A DNA stretch of 48,915 nt from Brevinema andersonii (GTDB lineage: Bacteria > Spirochaetota > DYKD01), in assembly GCA_020722765.1 (NCBI GenBank), contig DYKD01000018.1:1-48915 (forward strand). Direction: 5' to 3'. Both the position numbers and the translations under genes were made by a program. Below are positions 17,459 through 27,028 of this stretch, in pieces; positions within the stretch are counted from its first letter, which is position 1; the number at the start of each line of letters is the position of its first letter. The notes under the pieces are model-generated. The model was not told the DNA's origin. It made no database searches and saw only the letters and a list, made by a program, of their open reading frames with translations.

Positions 17459-18453
17459 GGATGGCTTTCCCTGCCCTATTCATGCTGGCTCTGATGTTCA
17501 TGGATTGTGGTAGGGGCGTACTCCTCTCTCGTTTTCAAGAGAGCAGGAAAATTTCCATTCCCATCGGTACAGATGACGCTTCTGTGGGTGTCGCTTTTAG
17601 TCCTCCTATGACCATTCAAGCACCATTGGAATTTTATTTTCATGAAAAGGAAATTTATCTTTCTGATAGGCTCAATAAGAAAGTCAAGAAATTCTCTTTT
17701 GATGGTAAGAATCATCTTGTTTTTTCTACGCCATTCCCATTTTCGCCTGGGAAAATTGTAATTGACAAACAGAATGAGTGTTATGCCCAGAATATCCTTC
17801 CTGAATCAGAATTATTCCCAACTCCGGCCTTTGAAATATGTAAGTTCGATTCTGATGGGATTTATATGAAGAAAATGGGACCATTCCAGGGATGTCTTGA
17901 ATCTCTTTCCATAAATAGCCATGATGATCTTCTTCTTATTTCATTCGATAATGATAATAGGAGAAGTGTTATTAGGCTGATAAACGATATCCCTGTCTCC
18001 ACTGCCATTCTGACGGATTTTCCAGATACGTCAAGATCCAATATGAAGGCATTTCTGAAATCTGTATTCCCTGTTCATGATGGTAAAGATTTATTGCTTG
18101 AATTTGAGTATTTTTCTGAAAAAGAGAAGTCCGGACCTTCTCTAACAGCTTATTATGCTTTTGATGTCATTTCAATGAAAATGAAGGGATTAGTCAAGGA
18201 GAAAGATCTCGGATCCTCTTCTCTTGCATCTGTAGATATGTCCGGAAACATGTATTTTTTCAAATATCTAAAAAAATACAAATTGGAGGTTATCAGCCAA
18301 AATATGGATTATGACCTTGCCGTACGAAAAAGATGGGCTGTTCCATTTAAGACCCGTGATGGATACCTTCTGAATACGTTAATTGATCCACAAGGTCATT
18401 TTTATCAGATTCGTGCTACAAAAAAAGAATTTTCAATTATATTATTCAGGTAA
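17455..18453 (+). CDS. putative lipoprotein with propeller-like repeats
   Basis: A 332-residue protein. The N-terminus (MRMAFPALFMLALMFMDCG) is a hydrophobic signal ending in Cys18. This could be a loose lipobox of the type spirochaetes tolerate, so the mature protein is probably an envelope lipoprotein. The body has repeats such as KEIYLSDRLNKKVKKFSFDGK and DSDGIYMKKMG, like NHL or six-bladed propeller repeats. I cannot assign a function. The start overlaps the lipid kinase stop codon. The 226 bases between it and rnfC are T-rich and hold no convincing gene or promoter. Confidence 0.7.
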   Translation: MRMAFPALFMLALMFMDCGRGVLLSRFQESRKISIPIGTDDASVGVAFSPPMTIQAPLEFYFHEKEIYLSDRLNKKVKKFSFDGKNHLVFSTPFPFSPGKIVIDKQNECYAQNILPESELFPTPAFEICKFDSDGIYMKKMGPFQGCLESLSINSHDDLLLISFDNDNRRSVIRLINDIPVSTAILTDFPDTSRSNMKAFLKSVFPVHDGKDLLLEFEYFSEKEKSGPSLTAYYAFDVISMKMKGLVKEKDLGSSSLASVDMSGNMYFFKYLKKYKLEVISQNMDYDLAVRKRWAVPFKTRDGYLLNTLIDPQGHFYQIRATKKEFSIILFR

Positions 18454-18679
18454 TATGCACTATAAATGCTTTTCTTTTTACAGGTGTGTTGTTTGGGGCG
18501 CTTGCTACATTTTTTTTTGCGGATTTATTTACGAGATAAGTATCGGTATAACAAAATGTCAAGATTTGAGAAATTTCTTGTTTTTTTTTTTATCTTTTTA
18601 AGACTTTTTGGTAAAAGATGATTATTTTATTCTGTTTTTATAATATCCTATTTTACGTTTTTTTTAGGAGGGCTTATCT

Positions 18680-19981
18680 TTGACGGCGTTTTCGTTTAAA
18701 GGCGGTGTTCATCCGCCAGACAAGAAATATTTTACGGAAGGCAAACCTATAACCCGCTTTGCCCCGCCTCTGAAAGTCCTTATTCCGATGTCTCAACACA
18801 TCGGATCCCCTTGTCAGCCTGTAGTCAAGGTCGGAGACCGTGTTCTTAAGGGGCAATTGATTGGTTCTGCTACAGGCTTTATGTCTGTTCCTGTCCATTC
18901 ATCCATTGCAGGTAAAGTCATAGCAATAAGGGATTTTCTTCTCCCTAACGGGAAATCGAGTTCTGCCATTGAAATCGAAAATGATTTTTCAGAAGACAGT
19001 GTCCCTATTCAGGAAATAACGGAATACCTTTCCCTTTCAGCAGAGGAGATCAAAGCGCGCATCTTGGCTGCTGGAATTGTTGGTCTTGGTGGAGCCGGTT
19101 TTCCCACACATGTCAAGCTTTCCCCCCCAGAAGGGAAGGTTGTTGATACAATCCTTATTAATGGTGTGGAATGCGAACCTTACTTGACAGCAGACCATAG
19201 GTTGATGGTGGAACGGCCGCGCGTCATTATGGAAGGTGTTCGTATCCTCATGAAGGTGTTAGGACTTAAGACCGCATACATAGGGATTGAATTGAACAAG
19301 CCTGATGCTGTCCGATCCATGAAGAAAGTTGCGCGTGATTTCCCTGATGTCATAGTTCGTGGTCTCAATGTCAAATATCCTCAAGGTGCAGAAAAGATGT
19401 TGATCAAAGCCATCACTGGCCGAGAGGTTCCCCCAGGCAAGCTTCCATTGGATGTAGGGGTTGTTGTCCATAATATTGGGACAGTCGTTGCAGTCTATGA
19501 GGCCATCCGCTATGCAAAACCTCTCATTGAACGGGTTGTCACAGTCAGTGGCGAGAAAATCAGGAATCCGAAAAATCTTCTTTGCAGGATTGGTACACCG
19601 TTGGCAGATTTGATTGTGGAATGTGGTGGATTGAAGGATGGGGCAGATCGGGCTGTTATAGGTGGACCGATGATGGGTTCTGCCATAGCTGATTTTGATT
19701 TTCCTGTGACAAAAACGACTTCTGGGCTTCTCCTGCTCAAGCACGTCTCAGAAGATAACGAATATTTTGCCTGCATCCGTTGTGGAAGATGTATTGATGT
19801 ATGTCCTATGGGGCTTATGCCTTCCATGCTTGGTCTGTTGATTGAAAAAGGCATGTATCAAGAATCCAAGGAATATGCTCTTCATAGCTGTTTTGAATGT
19901 GGAGCTTGTACTTATGCTTGCCCTTCCAAACGGCCCATGGTCCAATTGATCAAAATGGCAAAAACAATGGTAAAACCTTGA
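18680..19981 (+). CDS. rnfC: RnfC, electron-transport complex subunit C
   Basis: RnfC is the peripheral subunit that exchanges electrons with NAD in the ferredoxin:NAD oxidoreductase, an ion-pumping membrane complex. The 433-residue protein has the family opening FKGGVHPPDKK, the GLGGAGFPTHVKLSPP nucleotide/flavin loop (about 135-150) and two [4Fe-4S] motifs near the C-terminus (CIRCGRCIDVCP and CFECGACTYACP). The length fits the compact anaerobe form without the long repeat tail. The start is a TTG with GGAGG eight bases upstream. It is the first gene of rnfCDGEAB, the order seen in clostridia, Thermotoga and Bacteroides. Confidence 0.96.
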   Translation: MTAFSFKGGVHPPDKKYFTEGKPITRFAPPLKVLIPMSQHIGSPCQPVVKVGDRVLKGQLIGSATGFMSVPVHSSIAGKVIAIRDFLLPNGKSSSAIEIENDFSEDSVPIQEITEYLSLSAEEIKARILAAGIVGLGGAGFPTHVKLSPPEGKVVDTILINGVECEPYLTADHRLMVERPRVIMEGVRILMKVLGLKTAYIGIELNKPDAVRSMKKVARDFPDVIVRGLNVKYPQGAEKMLIKAITGREVPPGKLPLDVGVVVHNIGTVVAVYEAIRYAKPLIERVVTVSGEKIRNPKNLLCRIGTPLADLIVECGGLKDGADRAVIGGPMMGSAIADFDFPVTKTTSGLLLLKHVSEDNEYFACIRCGRCIDVCPMGLMPSMLGLLIEKGMYQESKEYALHSCFECGACTYACPSKRPMVQLIKMAKTMVKP

Positions 19982-20015
19982 TAGTTCTTTCCAATCTAAA
20001 TATTATGGAGATATG

Positions 20016-21038
20016 ATGGATCAACAGAAACATGTTCCTCACCTGACTGTAGCCATTGGACCGCATATCAGGTCTCTTGAATCTACAAGTTTTATTATCT
20101 GGTCAGTGACACTTGCTTTGGTTCCTGCCGCTTTGATGGGTATATACTATTTTGGCTTGAGAGCTGCACTAACAATTTTTCTGTCAATCGCCACGGCTGT
20201 AATATCCGAATTTTTATGGCAGAAAGGGCTGAAAAAGCCTTCTTCACTTGCAGATGGGAGCGCCGTCTTGACAGGTCTCCTGCTTGCCCTTAATCTACCA
20301 CCTGCAACACCATTCTATGTTCCTATCATTGGTTCTGCTGTTGCCATTATTCTCGCAAAACAGCTTTTTGGAGGATTGGGATTTAATATTTTCAATCCGG
20401 CTTTGTTGGGTAGGGCTTTTTTGCTTGTCTCTTTTCCTAAAATCATGACCTCCTGGAATGCCGCTGGTGTTGGTTTTTTAGGTGTGGACGTCACGGCTTC
20501 TGCAACACCATTGAATATTGTCAAAATGGAAGGTATGGATAAGCTGATGGAAATGTTTGCAAGTAAGTCCGATCTTTACTTGCAGCTTCTTATTGGCAAT
20601 AGGGCTGGGAGCTTGGGAGAGACGGCTGTTATTGCTCTTCTTGCGGGTGCTGTTTTCCTTCTCATTCGTGGCATCATTACTTGGGAAATACCTGTCTCTA
20701 TTCTTGGTACCGCAGGCTTGATTGCATGGATTTTTGGCGGACATGACGGCCTTTTTACAGGAGATCCTATTTTCCATCTTCTCAGTGGTGGCATTGTCTT
20801 GGGAGCCTTTTACATGGCTACGGATTATGTCACTTCTCCGGCAACACGTCTTGGACATCTCATTTTTGGTGTTTGCATAGGTGTCATCATCATGCTAATA
20901 CGTCTGAAAGGTGGCTATCCGGAAGGGGTCATGTTTTCCATCCTAATCATGAACTGTTTTGCTCCCTTGATAGATAGAGGTACGCGAGCCAGACAGTTTG
21001 GGGAAATCCGGAAAATTGCCAAGGCAGTCTCATCATGA
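20016..21038 (+). CDS. rnfD: RnfD, electron-transport complex subunit D
   Basis: A multi-spanning membrane subunit carrying a covalent FMN. The 340-residue protein opens with the family's HLTVAIGPHIRS and has about nine hydrophobic segments. The flavin-bearing Thr is expected in VTASATPLNI (about residue 165). Other family blocks are GSAVLTGLLLALNLPP and FNIFNPALLGRAFLL. Of two adjacent ATGs (20013, 20016) the second lies five bases from GGAG and is preferred. It ends in an ATGA overlap with rnfG. Confidence 0.95.
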   Translation: MDQQKHVPHLTVAIGPHIRSLESTSFIIWSVTLALVPAALMGIYYFGLRAALTIFLSIATAVISEFLWQKGLKKPSSLADGSAVLTGLLLALNLPPATPFYVPIIGSAVAIILAKQLFGGLGFNIFNPALLGRAFLLVSFPKIMTSWNAAGVGFLGVDVTASATPLNIVKMEGMDKLMEMFASKSDLYLQLLIGNRAGSLGETAVIALLAGAVFLLIRGIITWEIPVSILGTAGLIAWIFGGHDGLFTGDPIFHLLSGGIVLGAFYMATDYVTSPATRLGHLIFGVCIGVIIMLIRLKGGYPEGVMFSILIMNCFAPLIDRGTRARQFGEIRKIAKAVSS

Positions 21039-21619
21039 TGACAACAAGGGATATCATAAAAATTATCATGAACCTGGTGATTATTTATGTGGCAGGAGGG
21101 CTTATCCTGGCTGTGGTCTATACGTTTACTTCTCCAGTTATCTATAAAAATACCCTTGTCGCAAAAGAGCTTTCTCTCAAGAAAATCATGCCTGAAGCTG
21201 ACCATCTTGAAAAACTCGATGACTGGTATATACATGAAAAGCATGCGGAGGTTTATGTTGCTAAGAAATCCAATGATATTGTTGGTTATGTTGTTCAATC
21301 TTATGGGAAGGGTTATTCCGGCTTTATTGATACGCTCATCGCTGTTGATAAGGAATTCCGTGTTATCAGGATTGATATTCTGGGACATACAGAAACACCG
21401 GGTTTGGGTGATGTGATTGTGACTCCTGCCTTTAAGAAGAAGTTTGTAGGAAAAGATTTAGAACACATGGTCATTACAAAGAAAAATGAACCAGGGTTGG
21501 TTGATGCTGTGGCTGGGGCAACCATTTCCAGTCGAGCTGTTACGGAAGATGCGGTGAAGAATGGTTTGGCGCATCTCATTAATATTGTAAAAAAGGGGGA
21601 GACTGATGTCCACAAATAG
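21035..21619 (+). CDS. rnfG: RnfG, electron-transport complex subunit G
   Basis: A 194-residue protein with one N-terminal membrane helix and a periplasmic FMN_bind domain. GHTETPGLGD (about 115) and the covalent-FMN motif DAVAGATISSRAV (about 153-165) are both intact, the Thr of GAT being the usual attachment residue. It overlaps rnfD by four bases and rnfE by fourteen. Confidence 0.95.
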   Translation: MMTTRDIIKIIMNLVIIYVAGGLILAVVYTFTSPVIYKNTLVAKELSLKKIMPEADHLEKLDDWYIHEKHAEVYVAKKSNDIVGYVVQSYGKGYSGFIDTLIAVDKEFRVIRIDILGHTETPGLGDVIVTPAFKKKFVGKDLEHMVITKKNEPGLVDAVAGATISSRAVTEDAVKNGLAHLINIVKKGETDVHK

Positions 21620-22295
21620 TCCTACTATATGGAAACTTATCACACGCGGAATTATTAAGGAAAATACAATCTTCAGGATGGCTATCAGCCTATGTCCCGC
21701 GATTGCTGTAACGAGTACGGTTAAAAATGGCATCTTGATGGGAATTGCTGTTCTGTTTGTTCAGACTATGGTGAATGTGACGGTCTCCTTAATCAGAGGA
21801 TTCATTCATCCCAGAATCCGATTGCCTATTTTCATGCTTGTCATTTCAGGTTGGGTAACGATTGTTGACATGACCATGGCAGCTTACGCCCAAGAGGCTT
21901 ATAAACAGATGGGACTTTACATCCAGTTGATTGTTGCGTTTGCTTCCATTTTAGCTGGAGCTGAAACCTTTGCAAGTAAAAATAGCCCTGTCCACTCCTT
22001 TTTTGATGGTATAGGGAGAGGCGCAGGTTTTCTGGTAGCTATGATTTTTATCAGTGCATTCAGGGAGTTTTTAGGCAAAGGCACTCTTATGGGAATTGAT
22101 ATTCTTCATACCAGTCCTTTGTTGATTATGATTCTGCCAGCTGGTGGTTTTTTTGCTGTAGGAATTCTCATGGGATTATTCAATATTTTGGATGCCAAGT
22201 TGTTAAAAAAACCCATGCCTATCAAGGAAACTCCCAATACTTGTGCTTCTGGACAATGCGCTGGGTGTGGTTCAGCATCTGCGCACTCAAACTAA
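21606..22295 (+). CDS. rnfE: RnfE, electron-transport complex subunit E
   Basis: A 229-residue membrane subunit paired with RnfA. It has about six helices and the conserved Cys in SLCPAIAVTSTVKNG, which in the paired RnfA/RnfE core helps to hold an intramembrane [2Fe-2S] cluster. The C-terminal tail is short and Cys-rich (TCASGQCAGCGS), as in some other anaerobe RnfE proteins; whether it binds metal is not known to me. The start lies inside the end of rnfG. Confidence 0.95.
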   Translation: MSTNSPTIWKLITRGIIKENTIFRMAISLCPAIAVTSTVKNGILMGIAVLFVQTMVNVTVSLIRGFIHPRIRLPIFMLVISGWVTIVDMTMAAYAQEAYKQMGLYIQLIVAFASILAGAETFASKNSPVHSFFDGIGRGAGFLVAMIFISAFREFLGKGTLMGIDILHTSPLLIMILPAGGFFAVGILMGLFNILDAKLLKKPMPIKETPNTCASGQCAGCGSASAHSN

Positions 22296-22312
22296 ATTGA
22301 AGGAGTCAATTG

Positions 22313-22906
22313 ATGGATAATGAATTTTTTAAACTCTTGAATATTGTCATTTCAGCATCTCTTATTAATAATTTTGTGTTCACAAGATTTTTAGGTCTTT
22401 GTATCTTTTTTGGCGTTTCTAAAAAAATGGTCACATCTGTAGGGATGAGCATCACGTTCACTGTCGTAATGATGTTGAGTTCTGCCTTGAGTTGGCTCGT
22501 TTTTAAGTTTGTTCTACTTCCTTTTGAACTCGGTTTTTTGAAGATTGTCGCGTTTATAGGGATTGTTGCAGGAATCGTCCAGGCATCCGATACGATCATG
22601 AGAAAAGTAGCCCCGGATCTTTTCAAGAAATTAGGGATTTATCTTGCTCTTATATCAACGAATTGTATTATTTTGGCGGTTCCTCTTATCAATGCATCTG
22701 AGAAATATGGTTTTTTGGAAAGTATGGCTCTTGGTTTGGGATCAGGATTGGGTTTTGCTCTGGCTCTTATCATCATGGCAAGCATTAGGGAAAAATTGGA
22801 ATTGGCCGATATCCCTGGTCCTTTCAAGGGGCATCCCATTGCGTTTATTGTTAGTGGGATGATTGCTCTCGCATTTGCTGGCTTCTCTGGGCTTATCCCT
22901 CATTGA
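22313..22906 (+). CDS. rnfA: RnfA, electron-transport complex subunit A
   Basis: A 197-residue membrane subunit with six helices. LINNFVFTRFLGLCIFFGVSKK carries the conserved Cys matching that in RnfE. The end of the protein (GLIPH) fits the family. AGGAG lies seven bases before the ATG at 22313, so I prefer this start to the TTG three bases upstream. Eighteen bases separate it from rnfE and 34 from rnfB. Confidence 0.95.
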   Translation: MDNEFFKLLNIVISASLINNFVFTRFLGLCIFFGVSKKMVTSVGMSITFTVVMMLSSALSWLVFKFVLLPFELGFLKIVAFIGIVAGIVQASDTIMRKVAPDLFKKLGIYLALISTNCIILAVPLINASEKYGFLESMALGLGSGLGFALALIIMASIREKLELADIPGPFKGHPIAFIVSGMIALAFAGFSGLIPH

Positions 22907-22940
22907 GAAGCATGGTGTTACTTCAGGAGGTTGGATTTAG

Positions 22941-23858
22941 ATGAAAAATATAATAGCTATAACGGTTTTTTTGCTTGTTTCCATTACGGATGTTTTTCTA
23001 TATGCTGGGGTTGGTGGGGCTATTGAAGTGCAAGAAAAAGTAAGCTTGAAACTGCTTTTAGAACATTCGCTTCTCTTCCTGGGAGGATTTGCGCTGGTTT
23101 TTGGAATTGTACTTGCTTTAGCGGCAAAAAAATGGTTTGTCAAATCGGATTCTCGTGTTGATAAAGTGATGGAGGTGTTAGCACATGCCCATTGTGGAGC
23201 TTGCGGATATGCAGGTTGTGAGCAGTATGCTGATGCAGTCCTAAATGATCCTTCTGTTCCCCCCAACCTATGTACTCCCGCAGGTGATCAAGCGACCCTT
23301 GTTATCGCCCAACTGACTGGAAAAGAGCCAAAAGAACTTGAACCGCATGTAGCGCGTATCATGTGTGGGGGAGGTCTGAAAGAAACCAAGAAAATTTTTG
23401 ATTACAAAGGTGTAAAAGATTGCAGAGCGGTTATTCTTGCTGTAGGTGGGGATAAGTCCTGTCTTTATGGATGCCTGGGGTATGGCACTTGTGCTACTGT
23501 CTGTCCCTTCGGTGCGATTAGTATGAATGATAACGGTCTTCCTGTCGTGGATGAGTCAAAATGTACTGGATGCAGGAAATGCGAGATGGCTTGTCCCAAA
23601 CACGTCATTGAGGTTACACGACGATCCGCTAAGGTTTATATCGCTTGTCATTCGCATGATAAACCTGCCGTTACAAGAAAGAAATGTACTGTAGGATGTA
23701 TCGCTTGCGGATTGTGCATCAAGGCTTGTCCTTCAAATGCCATTACCATGACAAACAATTGTGTCCATATCGATACTCACCTTTGCACATCTTGTGGAGC
23801 TTGTGTGGAGAAGTGTCCTACAAAAGCGATCGCCTCTTTGATTGAGAAAAAATCATGA
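22941..23858 (+). CDS. rnfB: RnfB, ferredoxin-accepting subunit with extended N-terminus
   Basis: RnfB receives electrons from ferredoxin. The 305-residue protein has the N-terminal cluster site CGACGYAGC with a distant Cys, then four [4Fe-4S]-type Cys sets (CLYGCLGYGTCATVCP, CTGCRKCEMACP, CTVGCIACGLCIKACP, CTSCGACVEKCP), as in clostridial RnfB. Before the usual membrane helix (about 45-65) there is an extra hydrophobic segment of about 22 residues resembling a signal peptide. AGGAGG precedes the ATG by nine bases, so the longer N-terminus seems real. It is the last gene of the operon. Confidence 0.94.
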   Translation: MKNIIAITVFLLVSITDVFLYAGVGGAIEVQEKVSLKLLLEHSLLFLGGFALVFGIVLALAAKKWFVKSDSRVDKVMEVLAHAHCGACGYAGCEQYADAVLNDPSVPPNLCTPAGDQATLVIAQLTGKEPKELEPHVARIMCGGGLKETKKIFDYKGVKDCRAVILAVGGDKSCLYGCLGYGTCATVCPFGAISMNDNGLPVVDESKCTGCRKCEMACPKHVIEVTRRSAKVYIACHSHDKPAVTRKKCTVGCIACGLCIKACPSNAITMTNNCVHIDTHLCTSCGACVEKCPTKAIASLIEKKS

Positions 23859-23956
23859 TTTGTTCCCATCGCTTCTAAGAATCATCCGGATGGGATTGCC
23901 AGGTTGGTCTTTTTGACAACGATGATGGGGAAAATGGAATCAGTACGTTAGTTTGT

Positions 23957-24436
23957 TTAGTTCAGGTAGGGTTTGTATGTTCCTGCTTTTATCTTTTCAA
24001 TTGTCTCAACCCTGGACTGCCTCATGAATTCTATGACATCTGAATCACTGAATCCTTGGATGCATTCAGCATCAAGGACTCCATAATATTTTTTCCAGAA
24101 TATCTTGATGTCATCAGGGATTTTGGCCAAGGTTTCCGCGTCAAGCATCTCGTATTCCGCTTTTAGGAAATGCACCCTCTTGTCTAATGGGAAAAGTTTC
24201 GCATACTCTTTCACTTTTGAAGTATATCCCTTCAGCATCTCAGTAGCTTTTGCATAGTCCTTCCCGTCAAAGGTTTGAAGTAGGTCAGCAGGAAGGCTGC
24301 CCCTGAAAGCTTCCAAAGCCCTCTCTGTCTGGTTGAGTTCTGAGTCTTTGCTTCCGATGGTTACTACCATCAAAAGTCCGATGAAAAGAAATAAGAGTCC
24401 TAAACCAATTGCGGATTTCCTGTTTAATTTTGCCAT
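23957..24436 (-). CDS. membrane-anchored protein of unknown function, last gene of the ABC operon
   Basis: A 159-residue protein with one N-terminal helix (about 8-28) followed by a mostly helical, charged domain (TERALEAFRGSLPADLLQTF, later KIFWKKYYGVLDAECIQGFSDS). The start is the second of two adjacent ATGs, six bases after GGAG. I do not recognise a family. It lies 42 bases downstream of the DUF4340 gene on the same strand, so it probably works with that transport system. Confidence 0.7.
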   Translation of the reverse strand: MAKLNRKSAIGLGLLFLFIGLLMVVTIGSKDSELNQTERALEAFRGSLPADLLQTFDGKDYAKATEMLKGYTSKVKEYAKLFPLDKRVHFLKAEYEMLDAETLAKIPDDIKIFWKKYYGVLDAECIQGFSDSDVIEFMRQSRVETIEKIKAGTYKPYLN

Positions 24437-24478
24437 CATGAGCTCCTTATCTCTGCGTGTTTTTCCCACGCGTTATTT

Positions 24479-25399
24479 TTATTTTTTTTCGAGAATCTCT
24501 TGGATGAGACCGTCAAGTCTTGTTTCCGCCAGATAGGGGTCTACGACATAGAGTAATGAAGGGTTGTCATTTTTCATGGCATAGATGCCGCCATCTGTTA
24601 CTTTTCCAAATGTGATCTTGTGGTTGATTCCCCTGTCAGTTGTGAGAACGACCTGGTTGTTTGATGGTAGCCCATGATAACTCAGATCAATGTTGCCACC
24701 TTCAATGAATTTTGAAATCATGAGACTTTCGAACTGGAACAATATCGTATTCGGAGTTTCCGGGGGTATTTCTCGGATAGAAGGATAGGATAGTCCCCAT
24801 TTTTCTTCTTTCTTTTCCAGTATGATTCGTTTACCGTTATGGGAGATATCAATTCTGCTTATATGATCCGTATTGAAGTTGAAGAATTCCTTGGCTCTGA
24901 ATGTAAACAGATCCTTTGTGAAAAGGTCCTTGTATTTTGATGGGATGATGTGGATTCTGCCATTGACCTTTACATAGTTTTCTTTTCCTGAAGATGTCGG
25001 ATTTCCCAGGATGATGGTCCATTTGTTTTTTGTAGTTGACAACGAGATCAGGTTGTTTGATTGGGCCAGCCCGAATGGGAGCAAGTCTGTCTGGTTTTCG
25101 ATTTCACGTTTATACTGGATTGTCCTGATTTCTTCAAGGAAAGTGTCAATATCTTGTTTGCTGAGTTTCAACTGTGGAATGTTGTCCGCTCTCCAGATGT
25201 TTCCTTCCCTTCGTATTGTCGTCTGGAGCCTGTCATTATGTATGGAGAAGCTCGTGATGTCTGCCAGGCTGATGGGAATCAGGATTTTTCCCTTTGCTTC
25301 CTGTTCGCTTGTGACAAGGGAGAGTATGACAAGATAGATGAGCAAAAATGCAAAAAACAGGGCGAGGGGGATGTTCTGGTTGATTTTTTTCTTTTTCAT
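24479..25399 (-). CDS. DUF4340 domain protein
   Basis: A 306-residue protein with one N-terminal membrane helix (about 10-30) and a large extracytoplasmic region of repeated strand-rich modules (ITSFSIHNDRL...IWRADN, then ISRIDISHNGKRIILEKKEEKWGL), the hallmark of DUF4340. This family regularly follows GldG-type genes in ABC transport operons. Its start overlaps the GldG-like stop by four bases. The function is unknown; a role in periplasmic assembly with the transporter is inference. Confidence 0.85.
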   Translation of the reverse strand: MKKKKINQNIPLALFFAFLLIYLVILSLVTSEQEAKGKILIPISLADITSFSIHNDRLQTTIRREGNIWRADNIPQLKLSKQDIDTFLEEIRTIQYKREIENQTDLLPFGLAQSNNLISLSTTKNKWTIILGNPTSSGKENYVKVNGRIHIIPSKYKDLFTKDLFTFRAKEFFNFNTDHISRIDISHNGKRIILEKKEEKWGLSYPSIREIPPETPNTILFQFESLMISKFIEGGNIDLSYHGLPSNNQVVLTTDRGINHKITFGKVTDGGIYAMKNDNPSLLYVVDPYLAETRLDGLIQEILEKK

Positions 25400-27018
25400 C
25401 TTGTCTTTTTTCCTATGCGGATAATCCCGAAAATCACTATTAGGATAGGGATAAGTATGATAAATGAATAAAAGATGAAATTCATCCAGAACGGACCTAT
25501 GTGGAGCATGGAAAGGAACTGGTCTTTTGACCTGATGCTCATCATCTCTTTCCTGTCCGCCAGATAGTTCGCAGCATTGATGAATAGGTCCAGGTTTCCT
25601 GCTATCTCTATAACTCCGTTCCTTGTAAAATCCGAATCCCCAAAAACAACAAGATTGATGGCTTCTTCCTTCTTCTCGTTTTCGTTTGTGAGGATGATAT
25701 TAGCTGATGCCATTATTGTCAAAGGTCCTTGGAAGTCAGTCCCTTTCTCGAATACAGGAGAGTCAGATGTGAAATCTGTCTCTCCCCATGAATGTTTAGA
25801 GCTTTCTATGATTGACCTTGTCCGTATCCCAGGTATAGATGTGACTGTAAGGGACGCTGCATCAGGGAAAAATGTGGCTGCATTCAACTTGTCTACCAAA
25901 GGACTGTAAGCATACTGCTTCACATAAGGTATGTTGACCTGGTACCAGTAAGAACTTTCTGTATCAATGATGAGGTTGTTTTCAATACGTAATCCCCATT
26001 TTTCAAGGAGGATGTTCCAGCTACCTGTCCTCTGCGGGTCTCCTGCCATGATGGCTCTTCCACCTTTTTTCAGGAACTCGTCTATGAGTCTCAGTTCAAA
26101 ATCAGAGAAGTTCTTGCGTGGTCCCCAGCAGATGAGAAGTGAGCAGTCATCCGGAATCTCTGGCACAGATGCAGTATAGAGAAGGTCAATGTTATAATTT
26201 TCCTGGATCAGGTAGTTCTTTAGCCTGGAGAGTCCTGTTTTTTCTGTGCTCGTGACATCAGCTTCGTCATGTCCTGCAGTAAAATAGATCTTCCTAGGGG
26301 ACTCTTTGAGTCTCAGGAAGGAACTTGTGATTTTTCGTTCCAAAGCAGGTGGTACTTTCAGGTCCTCTTTGAACCCTGTTTCTGTCTGGCTATATAGAAT
26401 AGAGATTCCCTGAACACGTTCTATCCTGTTTCCTGAAAGAAGGATGATTGTCGAGTAAATCGTCTGTTCCTGAGATTCTACAGGTTTGATATTGTATTGC
26501 TGGGCAACCATGGGGTTCTCTTCAGGATCATACTCCCTTACGGATATGAATTTGGAATGCTTCTTATATAGTTTCAGGACATCCATGACAGAGTCATTCA
26601 GACTGGCAGGAGTCCTGAAAAAGATGATTTCAACAGGAGTGTCCATCCTTTTTAGTATCTCTTTTGTCTGTTTTGAGAGAGTGTAGTTTCGAGATGAAGT
26701 AAGATCAATCTTGATTCGCTGTTTGGAAGCGATGACATTCAATGTGACCAAGATGCCAAAAAGGAGTAGGATCGACGATAGCAGATTGAGGTGTCCGGTC
26801 AACCCCGGTTTTTTCAGATATCCTTTGATTTCAGAATGATACCTTACAACAAGAAGTGAGGATAAAAGTATGAAGATCAGGAGAAAGAGTAAGGAAAGAA
26901 ATGTCCTTCCAGGAATCATAAGTGAAAGAAAAAGGGAAATGCCCATGAGAACCAGCAAGATACCTGTTGTGTTCGTTTTTATGATGAAGTTCGATATGTT
27001 CTCTATGACGGTCTTCAC
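25396..27018 (-). CDS. GldG-like ABC auxiliary protein
   Basis: A 540-residue protein of the ABC_transp_aux/GldG family. Two N-terminal helices (about 12-30 and 33-52) and a third (about 70-90) come first. The periplasmic domain begins RIKIDLTSSRNYTLSKQTKEIL, typical of the family, and includes FTAGHDEADV and GGRAIMAGDPQRTG. A C-terminal helix (about 515-537) anchors the end. GldG works with an ABC ATPase and permease; in Bacteroidota it is tied to gliding, but homologues occur widely in non-gliders. The start is GTG at 27018 with AAGGAG six bases upstream. The longer frame would run into the permease gene. Confidence 0.87.
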   Translation of the reverse strand: MKTVIENISNFIIKTNTTGILLVLMGISLFLSLMIPGRTFLSLLFLLIFILLSSLLVVRYHSEIKGYLKKPGLTGHLNLLSSILLLFGILVTLNVIASKQRIKIDLTSSRNYTLSKQTKEILKRMDTPVEIIFFRTPASLNDSVMDVLKLYKKHSKFISVREYDPEENPMVAQQYNIKPVESQEQTIYSTIILLSGNRIERVQGISILYSQTETGFKEDLKVPPALERKITSSFLRLKESPRKIYFTAGHDEADVTSTEKTGLSRLKNYLIQENYNIDLLYTASVPEIPDDCSLLICWGPRKNFSDFELRLIDEFLKKGGRAIMAGDPQRTGSWNILLEKWGLRIENNLIIDTESSYWYQVNIPYVKQYAYSPLVDKLNAATFFPDAASLTVTSIPGIRTRSIIESSKHSWGETDFTSDSPVFEKGTDFQGPLTIMASANIILTNENEKKEEAINLVVFGDSDFTRNGVIEIAGNLDLFINAANYLADRKEMMSIRSKDQFLSMLHIGPFWMNFIFYSFIILIPILIVIFGIIRIGKKTR

Positions 27019-27028
27019 TGATCGCTCC

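Noticed and set aside
18383-18601. A 72-codon frame between the lipoprotein gene and rnfC
   Set aside because: Phe-rich translation of T tracts, no ribosome site, mostly spacer.
18600-18670. A promoter for rnfC from the TATAAT at 18639-18644
   Set aside because: No acceptable -35 element at the right distance, so I did not list it.
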